Source: DATCVA01 sp036567205 (GTDB taxonomy: Bacteria > Pseudomonadota > Gammaproteobacteria > Burkholderiales > Burkholderiaceae_B). Taken from it: a stretch of 8,390 bases of DNA. The stretch spans positions 1 through 8,390 of the forward strand of contig DATCVA010000248.1 in assembly GCA_036567205.1 (NCBI GenBank), in the 5' to 3' direction. The notes under the pieces were generated by a model that made no database searches, was not told where the DNA came from, and was given only the letters and a program-made list of their open reading frames with translations. Position numbers and translations under genes: made by a program. Every line of letters begins with the position of its first letter. Positions within the stretch are counted from its first letter, which is position 1. Of this stretch, positions 1-5,096 are shown piece by piece.

Positions 1-63
1 ATCTGGGGCGGCTTGCAGAGTTGCTTGCATGCCATCGGATCCAGACAGCGAGGTGAAAAATGA
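1..63 (+). CDS. C-terminal end of an upstream frame, probably a LivM-type ABC permease (partial)
   Basis: The first frame is open from the window edge to a TGA at 61-63 and gives about 20 residues (IWGGLQSCLHAIGSRQRGEK). The stop overlaps the ATG of the following ATPase gene in an ATGA arrangement, which is typical of translationally coupled ABC-transporter operons. In Liv/HAAT clusters the gene just before livG is normally the permease livM, and a short basic cytoplasmic tail would fit its C-terminus. The identity rests on position only; the visible residues are too few to recognise a family. Confidence 0.5.
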   Translation: MWGGLQSCLHAIGSRQRGEK

Positions 64-821
64 GCGGAAATACTCTCATGGAAGCGCAAGGCCTCTACAA
101 GATTTACGACGGGTTTGTCGCCAACAGCAACATCAGCTTCACTCTCAAGGAGCGTGAACTGGTATCAATCATAGGCCCTAACGGCGCGGGAAAAAGCACG
201 TTGTTCAACATGCTTAGTGGAAGCGCTCAGCCCGACAGGGGCAAGCTCTTGTTCAAGGGCAACGACATCATTGGGAAAGCGCGTCACCGCTTCGTCAGTT
301 TCGGGATTTCAAAGTCACACCAGATTACCAGCCTGTTTCTGGACAGTACCGTATTCGATAATGTTTTTTTCGCCATTGAGGCTCCCGCACGCGCACTGAA
401 TTTTTGGGATATTCAAGATACCCGGCAGCTTCAGGCGGATAAGATACATGAACTGCTGAATACCGTCGGTTTGGCGGGCAAGTCCTCCACCATGGCGCGC
501 ATGCTTTCTCACGGCGAACAGCGGTCTCTGGAGATTGCAGTGGCGCTCGCCTCCGAGCCCACTCTTTTGCTGCTGGATGAACCCACGGCCGGCATGGGGC
601 CGCAAGAGACCGTCCAGATCATTTCTCTGATCCGTAAGTTGCGGGAACGGCTTACTATCGCGCTGGTCGAGCATAAGATGAAGATGGTGATGGATATCAG
701 CGACCGTGTGCTGGTGTTGCATCATGGCGAACTGTTGGCACAAGGAACGCCGCAGGAAATCGCTGGCAACGCAGAGGTCAAGCGTGTCTATTTGGGAGAA
801 AAGCATGTCATACGGAAATAA
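60..821 (+). CDS. livG: Branched-chain amino acid-type ABC transporter ATP-binding protein (LivG-like)
   Basis: This 253-residue cytoplasmic ATPase would pair with a LivF partner to power a LivH/LivM-type permease of the HAAT family (branched-chain amino acids, amides, urea or aromatic acids). Visible motifs are Walker A GPNGAGKST (residues 39-47), a Q-loop glutamine near Q88 (SHQIT), the signature LSHGEQRSLEIA (149-160), Walker B LLLLDEP (169-175) with the catalytic glutamate, a D-loop at 177-184 and the H-loop histidine in VEHKM (H205). The length is normal for LivG. The start has GAGGTG at 50-55 and overlaps the preceding stop as ATGA; the next ATG (codon 7) has no ribosome binding site. 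The 3' end overlaps the livF-like gene by 17 bases. The substrate cannot be told from the ATPase, and the solute-binding protein is not in view. Family assignment is secure; the Liv subtype is very likely. Confidence 0.93.
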   Translation: MSGNTLMEAQGLYKIYDGFVANSNISFTLKERELVSIIGPNGAGKSTLFNMLSGSAQPDRGKLLFKGNDIIGKARHRFVSFGISKSHQITSLFLDSTVFDNVFFAIEAPARALNFWDIQDTRQLQADKIHELLNTVGLAGKSSTMARMLSHGEQRSLEIAVALASEPTLLLLDEPTAGMGPQETVQIISLIRKLRERLTIALVEHKMKMVMDISDRVLVLHHGELLAQGTPQEIAGNAEVKRVYLGEKHVIRK

Positions 822-1548
822 GGAAATGGACACCAGCTGCGATCTTTTGCGAGTAAGCGGCCTCCATGCGTGGTATGGTCCTAGCCATATACTGCAAGGC
901 ATCGACATACTCCTGCAGCAAGGGGAGCTGTTGGCACTGCTCGGAAGAAATGGCGCGGGCAAGACAACTACTCTCAAAGCCATCATGGGGCTCGTTCCCA
1001 AAACGCAAGGCTCCTTGCAGTGCCGGGGGGTCGAGTTGCTGCAACAACCGGCCCACTACAGGTTCAGGCACGGCCTGGGTTACGTTCCGGAAGAGAGGCG
1101 TATCGTGCCTGGGTTGACGGTGCTGGAGAATCTGCGTCTAGGGTTGGTGGCAGCTCCTCAAGGGCGGCCTGAAGCTGAGCTGCTTGAAGAGGTTGCACAG
1201 ACTTTTCCCCGCCTCAAAGAGCGTTTTGGGCAGGCGGCAACCACCATGTCGGGAGGTGAGCAGCAAATGCTTGCGATCGCGCGTGCCCTGATCAGCGACC
1301 CGGACGTCCTTCTGCTGGATGAACCGTCTGAAGGCATCATGCCCAAGCTGGTCGAAGAGATGTTCGATTTATTCGTCAATTTGCGAGCAAAGGGCAAGAC
1401 CATACTTCTGGTGGAGCAAAACGTTTCGCTTGCGCTGGAGATTGCCGATCGTGCCATGATCATCGACAATGGTGCGATTGTTCATCAAGCGAGTGCACAA
1501 GACCTCCTGGTCGACAAAGAAATGCAAGATCGCTACTGTGCGGTTTGA
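805..1548 (+). CDS. livF: Branched-chain amino acid-type ABC transporter ATP-binding protein (LivF-like)
   Basis: This 247-residue protein is the second ATPase of the same transporter. Motifs are Walker A GRNGAGKTT (47-55), the stretch VPEERRIVPGLTVLENL (94-110) typical of LivF in the Q-loop region, signature MSGGEQQMLAIAR (148-160), Walker B LLLDEP (169-174), the LivF-type D-loop SEGIMP (175-180), and LVEQN (202-206), where LivF proteins carry Gln in place of the usual H-loop His. The start at 805 is chosen because GGGAGAA (794-800) sits at ideal spacing. An in-frame ATG at 706 lies deep inside livG and would add 33 residues foreign to the family, while the ATG at 826 has AAGG only two bases away. 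The gene overlaps livG by 17 bases, so translation is probably coupled. It is followed after 15 bases by an alpha/beta hydrolase gene on the same strand. Confidence 0.93.
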   Translation: MSYGNKEMDTSCDLLRVSGLHAWYGPSHILQGIDILLQQGELLALLGRNGAGKTTTLKAIMGLVPKTQGSLQCRGVELLQQPAHYRFRHGLGYVPEERRIVPGLTVLENLRLGLVAAPQGRPEAELLEEVAQTFPRLKERFGQAATTMSGGEQQMLAIARALISDPDVLLLDEPSEGIMPKLVEEMFDLFVNLRAKGKTILLVEQNVSLALEIADRAMIIDNGAIVHQASAQDLLVDKEMQDRYCAV

Positions 1549-1563
1549 TCAAAGAAGGAAAAA

Positions 1564-2289
1564 ATGGATATTATTTTGATTCATGGTGCATGGCATGGCG
1601 GCTGGTGCTGGGGGAGGGTTCGAGAGCGGCTGGAGCGCCTGGGACATCAGGTATATGCGCCAACCCTCACCGGCCTTGGCGAGCAGGCGCATAGACTGTC
1701 GCCAGAAGTAGGGGTGCTTGAACACATCGAAGATATTGGCGCGCTGTTGTGCCACCAGAATGTGCATGATGCCGTAATTGTCGGACACAGTTATGCGGGT
1801 CTTGTAATACCAGGTGTGTTGCAGAACCTTGGTCAGGACGTGGAATCGCCAAGCATAAAGCACGCGATTTATCTGGACGGCGTGGTGGTACGGCAGGGGC
1901 AATGCTGGGCCGATGCGCACTCAATGCCGGATCGTGAAGCACGCCTGGCCAGCGGCCTAAAGGGGCACGGTGGCGCCATGGTTTTTCCCGTGCCATCAGT
2001 CGCAAGGATGGGTGTGTCAACGCAGGCCGACATCACTTGGGCCGATGCCCAGCTCACGCCGCACCCCGCCCGCACATATACCGATACGGTATTGGCTTCG
2101 GCTGACGATAATCAAGTACCACGTACCTATATAGATTGCGTCAATCCCCCACTCCCGGGACTGCTTGGCAGCAAACAGCTGGTGCGGGAGTGGGGCTGGC
2201 CCGTTGTCGAGTTGCAGTCCGGGCACGATTGCATGATCAGTCATCCGGATGAAACTGTCGCGGCCATTCTTCGATGCCTCGAAACGTAG
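1564..2289 (+). CDS. Alpha/beta hydrolase, salicylate-esterase/hydroxynitrile-lyase-like fold
   Basis: The 241-residue product is a compact cytoplasmic alpha/beta hydrolase with no signal peptide. The N-terminus shows the oxyanion-loop pattern LIHGAWHGGWCW (5-16). The nucleophile elbow is GHSYAG (74-79, Ser76), and the late histidine is H221 in SGHDCMISHPDE. The Asp that completes the triad in SABP2/EstC-type relatives would be expected just after the YIDC strand (188-192), but the sequence reads VNPPLPG there. D191 or D222 could serve instead, or this subfamily may work without the canonical acid. AGAAGGA (1553-1559) precedes the ATG, and the 15-base gap to livF points to cotranscription with the transporter. 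It could therefore hydrolyse an imported ester or amide, but the substrate is unknown. Fold assignment is firm; the reaction is not known. Confidence 0.85.
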   Translation: MDIILIHGAWHGGWCWGRVRERLERLGHQVYAPTLTGLGEQAHRLSPEVGVLEHIEDIGALLCHQNVHDAVIVGHSYAGLVIPGVLQNLGQDVESPSIKHAIYLDGVVVRQGQCWADAHSMPDREARLASGLKGHGGAMVFPVPSVARMGVSTQADITWADAQLTPHPARTYTDTVLASADDNQVPRTYIDCVNPPLPGLLGSKQLVREWGWPVVELQSGHDCMISHPDETVAAILRCLET

Positions 2290-2341
2290 CGCTAGCCTTA
2301 CTTTGGCCGCTGCTTGCAGGAAACGATAGCCAAGGTATTGG

Positions 2342-2362
2342 CCGCCGCTGTTGAAGCGGCGG
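2342..2362 (+). terminator. Hairpin, possible weak terminator after the ABC/hydrolase operon
   Basis: A perfect 8-bp stem, CCGCCGCT / AGCGGCGG, encloses a 5-base loop (GTTGA) and is followed by ATTTGG. It lies 52 bases after the hydrolase stop and between convergent genes, which is where a terminator is expected. The T-run after the stem is short, so intrinsic termination would be weak. On the minus strand there is no U-tract. It could also just stabilise the mRNA 3' end. Confidence 0.4.
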
Positions 2363-2441
2363 ATTTGGACATGGTGTAATAGTTATTAAACCTACTGGGG
2401 CACTCCACTTCGCCCCATGCCGCCGAGTGGCTGCACACTGT

Positions 2442-2828
2442 TTAGCCTTTCACTTTTTCGATCATGTGATTGATGACATGGCTGTGCTCAAGCTGAGGGC
2501 TGAACATGACGATATCGGCGTCAGCCTCGACCTTTACGTTATGCCCTGGTGGCCAGTAAAAAAGATCATTCGCGTTCACTGTCTCCTGCACGCCGTTCGC
2601 GTCGGTCGTAGTAAGCTGGCCGCGCAAGACAAAGCCCCAATGAGGACATTGACATAAATTGCCTTCTAATCCTTGGAACAGTGGTGTGGTGTCGACGCCC
2701 GACGAGAGGCTGAAGTATTCGCCACTAATCTTGCCTAATCCAGTTGCGTCCCCGAAATCCGTCTGTTGACGGATCAAGGCGCCTGGTATTTCCATTTTTA
2801 TGTCCACATTGTCTTTGGATATCCGCAT
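2442..2828 (-). CDS. Single-domain cupin protein
   Basis: The 128-residue protein matches a family of small cupins with the pattern CxCPHWGFVLRGQ (59-71), then a DANGVQETVNANDLFYWPPGHN stretch (76-97), then DIVMFSP (105-111). H63, and probably C59 or C61, lie in cupin motif 1, and H96 in motif 2; these are the likely metal or ligand contacts, though the classical HxH...E set is incomplete. The C-terminal tail is histidine-rich (H115, H117, H121). No signal peptide is seen. The start is supported by AGGAGA (complement of 2836-2841) seven bases upstream. It appears to be transcribed alone from a promoter at 2920-2948. Members of this family are usually annotated only as cupin proteins; a role in binding or isomerising a small metabolite is possible but unproven. 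Confidence 0.82.
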   Translation of the reverse strand: MRISKDNVDIKMEIPGALIRQQTDFGDATGLGKISGEYFSLSSGVDTTPLFQGLEGNLCQCPHWGFVLRGQLTTTDANGVQETVNANDLFYWPPGHNVKVEADADIVMFSPQLEHSHVINHMIEKVKG

Positions 2829-2919
2829 GGAAGTTTCTCCTATGGAGCAACGGCTGCTTTGAGTTTGATATCCTGTTTATCGCTGCATCCGTTTCAAGCG
2901 ATAGACGTCCAGCACCTTG

Positions 2920-2948
2920 ACTATAATCTCCAGGTGTCGACCTGTGAA
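2920..2948 (-). promoter_or_regulatory. Predicted sigma-70 promoter of the cupin gene with internal dyad
   Basis: Reading the minus strand, TTCACA (complement of 2943-2948) and TATAGT (complement of 2920-2925) are separated by exactly 17 bases, giving near-consensus -35 and -10 boxes. Transcription would begin near 2913, about 85 bases before the cupin ATG. The inverted repeat CAGGT-N4-ACCTG (2931-2944) fills much of the spacer and touches the -35 box, so it is a candidate operator. The promoter is inferred from pattern only. Confidence 0.45.
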
Positions 2949-3109
2949 ATAATTTCTCTGCCCCCCATGTTAGACTTGCTGCCCGCCTCGGGTCGAGAAC
3001 TGCCAGCCGCATTGGGCTACGTACGCTCAGCAGACGATCCTACATTTGCAAAATTGCACTGTGTTAGAAGCCGATTCGGAATTTTTAAGCTTGCCTAAAT
3101 GAATGCATC

Positions 3110-3138
3110 TTGGAAGTTTCCTGCGAGCGATGTAAGCT
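3110..3138 (+). promoter_or_regulatory. Possible promoter of the YdeI-like gene
   Basis: TTGGAA (3110-3115) and TAAGCT (3133-3138) are spaced by 17 bases. The -35 matches consensus at four of six positions and the -10 at the important T1, A2 and T6. The predicted start near 3145 would leave a leader of about 65 bases to the ATG at 3211. This is a weak, pattern-only call. Confidence 0.28.
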
Positions 3139-3210
3139 AATTTATGTTTATTCGACGAGTCGCTGCGATGGGGGGTGTCTAAATATAGTTGGGCGCCAAG
3201 GTATGCTGAA

Positions 3211-3759
3211 ATGACAGAAACAGAAGCATCCACATTCAAGACAAAACTGCTTTGCCCGGCGAATCCCGGCAAGGACGACTCATGGGCTTTTCTTGTCTTA
3301 CCGAAAGCTGTCAGTGACAAGTTGCCAAGGCGCGGCAGGACGTCGGTAGAAGGAACCATTAACGGGTTCCCTTTTCACGCCACGCTTGATCCAGATGGCC
3401 GGCTTAGCCACTGGCTCAAGGTGAACAAGGAACTTCAAGAGGCTGCTGCCGCGTCGCCTGGGGACATGGTTGCAGTTCAGGTTTCTGCGGCCGATCCGGA
3501 GCCTGAACCGCAGTTACCTGATGATCTGCAGGAAGTTCTTGCCACGTCTTCGGCGGCCAAGGCTACGTGGGAAGGCACGACGACCATCGCGCGTCTTGAC
3601 TGGATCCATTGGATTGAATCGGCCAAGCAGGCCAAGACTCGAAAGCGCCGAGTTGAAAATGCCTGCGAAATGCTTGCTTCGGGCGAGAAGCGTGTCTGCT
3701 GCTTCGACCAGTCGGGTTACTACAGCAAGAGCCTTAACGCACCCAAGGCGAAAGGTTAG
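3211..3759 (+). CDS. DUF1905 / YdeI-OmpD-associated family protein
   Basis: The 182-residue product has two recognisable parts. Residues about 8-93 form a DUF1905 beta-barrel-like domain (FKTKLL ... WAFLVLPKAVSDKLP ... TSVEGTINGFPFHATLDPDG ... GDMVAVQV). Residues about 103-167 form the YdeI-type C-terminal helical domain (LPDDLQEVL ... RLDWIHWIESAKQAKTRKRR ... CEMLASGEKR). Homologues are often labelled bacteriocin-protection proteins after E. coli YdeI, but the biochemical activity is unknown. The ATG at 3211 is chosen because AAGGT (3198-3202) precedes it by eight bases. A GTG at 3175 in the same frame would add 12 residues outside the domain and has only a run of G before it. The stop codon directly abuts the stop of the convergent radical SAM gene, with no base between them and no clear terminator. 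Confidence 0.85.
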   Translation: MTETEASTFKTKLLCPANPGKDDSWAFLVLPKAVSDKLPRRGRTSVEGTINGFPFHATLDPDGRLSHWLKVNKELQEAAAASPGDMVAVQVSAADPEPEPQLPDDLQEVLATSSAAKATWEGTTTIARLDWIHWIESAKQAKTRKRRVENACEMLASGEKRVCCFDQSGYYSKSLNAPKAKG

Positions 3760-4830
3760 CTAAAACAGCGTTAACTGAGGTTGATCTTTGGGCGGCCGGG
3801 AGAAAAGAGTCGTGTTCAATGGGTGCCGGGTCTGGTTCAAACCAGCTTTGGAGCATGCCCTTTTAAACCTCTGCTCTAGAAGGTCGGCAAAAACGCCGGC
3901 CCCTTTCATTCTGGTTTTGAAATCGGAATCGTATATCTTGCCGCCGCGCATTTGCCTGACCAGGTTCATGACATGAGCTTCCTTCAAAGGGTAGTGCGCC
4001 GACAGCCATTCGCGAAACAGATCGGCAATTTCCAGGGGCAGCCGTAGCAGGACATACGCGGCATTTTTTGCGCCTGCGTCTTTTGCATTGAACAGGATTT
4101 TTTCCATGTCGTGGTCGGTCAGTGCGGGTATGACAGGCGCTACGATCACGCCCGTCGGAATGCCAGCTTCGCTTAGGGTGCGAATAGCGTCTATGCGCGC
4201 CCCGGGCGTGCTGGCGCGCGGTTCCAGCGTTCTTGCTATGGTTCTGTCCAGCGAACCCACCGACATGAATACACGAACCAGATTCTTGCCGGCCATTCGC
4301 GCAAGCACGTCGATATCCTGGGTCACGGACGCGGACTTGGTCGTAATGGCGACGGGATGGTTGAATTCTTCCATGACCGCCAAAATCGAAGCTGTTATCC
4401 GTAGCCGTCGCTCTATCGGTTGATAGGGGTCGGTGTTGGCGCCCAGGGCAATAAGCCTGGGCACATATGATGGGTTTGATAGTTCCTTGCGCAACAAGTC
4501 AGCCGCGTTGCCCTTGGCATAGAGCTTGGTTTCGAAGTCCAGGCCGGGCGAGTGATTTAGGTAGGCATGTGTCGGCCGGGCATAGCAATATATGCAGCCA
4601 TGCTCGCATCCCCTGTACGGATTGATGGACTGGTCGAAAGGTATATCGGGCGAATCATTACGGGAAATAATGGACCTGGCGGTTTCTAAGGAAACTGTCG
4701 TAGCCGGCCTAGGTGTAGCGTCTTGATCAGGTTTTGCCCATTCGTCGTCAAATGATACGCGCTGAAGCTGTTCGAAGCGGGATGTTTTGTTCGAGACGCT
4801 ACCCCTGCCTTTGATTGGTGTTGCCTGCAT
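3760..4830 (-). CDS. PA0069/Rv2578c-family radical SAM protein, probably SOS-regulated
   Basis: This 356-residue enzyme carries the radical SAM iron-sulfur motif CxxxCxxC (C75, C79, C82 in RGCEHGCIYCYARPTH). Preceding family hallmarks are SIISRNDSPDIPFDQSINPYRG (53-74), and later ones are GANTDPYQPIERRLRIT, ITTKSASVTQDID and RVFMSVGSLD. It belongs to the COG1533 group that also contains the DNA-repair enzyme spore photoproduct lyase (SplB), but its own reaction is not known. It should bind a 4Fe-4S cluster and cleave S-adenosylmethionine to a 5'-deoxyadenosyl radical. The last residues are QPQLTLF, with QLTLF resembling the beta-sliding-clamp binding motif QL[SD]LF. The start is supported by AAGG (complement of 4838-4841) seven bases upstream. 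A near-consensus LexA box lies 18 bases before the start codon. Family call is firm; the DNA-damage role is inference from operator, tail and relatives. Confidence 0.92.
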   Translation of the reverse strand: MQATPIKGRGSVSNKTSRFEQLQRVSFDDEWAKPDQDATPRPATTVSLETARSIISRNDSPDIPFDQSINPYRGCEHGCIYCYARPTHAYLNHSPGLDFETKLYAKGNAADLLRKELSNPSYVPRLIALGANTDPYQPIERRLRITASILAVMEEFNHPVAITTKSASVTQDIDVLARMAGKNLVRVFMSVGSLDRTIARTLEPRASTPGARIDAIRTLSEAGIPTGVIVAPVIPALTDHDMEKILFNAKDAGAKNAAYVLLRLPLEIADLFREWLSAHYPLKEAHVMNLVRQMRGGKIYDSDFKTRMKGAGVFADLLEQRFKRACSKAGLNQTRHPLNTTLFSRPPKDQPQLTLF

Positions 4831-4848
4831 AGCGTAACCTTGGATTTT

Positions 4849-4868
4849 TACTGTATAAACATACAGTA
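4849..4868 (-). promoter_or_regulatory. LexA operator (SOS box)
   Basis: The sequence TACTGTATAAACATACAGTA has the obligatory CTG (4851-4853) and CAG (4864-4866) separated by ten bases. It matches the gamma/beta-proteobacterial LexA consensus TACTGTATATATATACAGTA at 18 of 20 positions. It lies 18 bases upstream of the radical SAM start codon and overlaps that gene's likely -10 box, so LexA binding would block RNA polymerase. The nearest plus-strand gene start with a ribosome binding site is 229 bases away and has its own promoter, so the radical SAM gene is the probable target. Confidence 0.88.
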
Positions 4869-4893
4869 TATGGCGGTGCGTCTAATAATGCAG
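4865..4893 (-). promoter_or_regulatory. Likely promoter of the radical SAM gene, overlapped by the LexA box
   Basis: On the minus strand TATACT (complement of 4865-4870) forms a good -10 box, with a poor -35 CTGCAT (complement of 4888-4893) at 17-base spacing. Transcription would start near 4858, inside the LexA operator, leaving a short leader of about 28 bases. A weak -35 with a strong -10 covered by the repressor fits a damage-inducible promoter. The call is from pattern only. Confidence 0.42.
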
Positions 4894-5028
4894 GCTCAAA
4901 AATGTAAAAAAAATTACGATGCCCGGTTGGAACGATTGGCACTGCAAATCACAACGCTATTAACGGAAAACTACCGCAGATAATCCGGCCCCATAAGATA
5001 AGCCGAAGACTCCTTTCTAAATCTCGAA

Positions 5029-5057
5029 TTGACCACTCGGGTAGCCCCGTCCACAAT
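5029..5057 (+). promoter_or_regulatory. Predicted sigma-70 promoter of the Bug receptor/CoA-transferase operon
   Basis: TTGACC (5029-5034) and CACAAT (5052-5057) are separated by 17 bases; five of six and four of six positions match consensus. The start would fall near 5064, leaving a 33-base leader with GGAG (5085-5088) eight bases before the ATG at 5097. Nothing else gene-like is supported in the 4869-5096 stretch apart from a doubtful 37-codon frame. Confidence 0.45.
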
Positions 5058-5096
5058 CCTTGGCATCTATTCCCATTCTAATTTGGAGACAACAAG

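Larger units (their letters stand above)
2829..3210. other. 382-base intergenic control region between divergent cupin and YdeI-like genes
   Basis: No convincing gene is seen here; the open frames crossing it lack family features and good ribosome binding sites. It holds the cupin promoter (2920-2948), a 12-base palindrome TGCAA-AA-TTGCA (3047-3058), and a possible plus-strand promoter for the YdeI-like gene: TTGGAA (3110-3115), 17 bases, TAAGCT (3133-3138). The stretch from about 3040 to 3160 is noticeably AT-richer than the flanking genes. The length is more than two simple promoters need, so an unrecognised regulatory element or a decayed gene is possible. Confidence 0.5.

Noticed and set aside
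706..804. Upstream in-frame start for livF
   Set aside because: It would add 33 residues encoded inside livG with no LivF similarity; the ATG at 805 has a well-spaced GGGAGAA.
315..1001. Long minus-strand open frame opposite livG and livF
   Set aside because: It shows no family motifs, lies wholly antisense to two clear ABC ATPase genes and crosses their junction; its openness follows from the codon bias of the sense genes.
1549..2020. Two minus-strand open frames opposite the alpha/beta hydrolase
   Set aside because: No recognisable domain or ribosome binding site, whereas the plus frame has a full hydrolase pattern.
2397..2416. GGGGC/GCCCC hairpin between hydrolase and cupin genes
   Set aside because: The five-base stem has a ten-base loop and no T-run on either strand; the 2342-2362 hairpin is stronger.
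2917..2927. TTGACTATAAT on the plus strand as a promoter
   Set aside because: The -35-like and -10-like hexamers overlap each other, so they cannot act together; the useful promoter reads on the minus strand.
2766..3098. Plus-strand open frame spanning the cupin start and the intergenic gap
   Set aside because: It runs antisense through the cupin start, its composition is not protein-like and no domain is recognisable.
3175..3210. GTG start for the YdeI-like protein
   Set aside because: The extra 12 residues lie outside the DUF1905 domain and the GTG is preceded only by a G-run; ATG at 3211 has AAGGT at good spacing.
3027..3359. Minus-strand open frame over the YdeI-like gene start
   Set aside because: Antisense to a DUF1905 domain with clear family features; no motif and no credible start.
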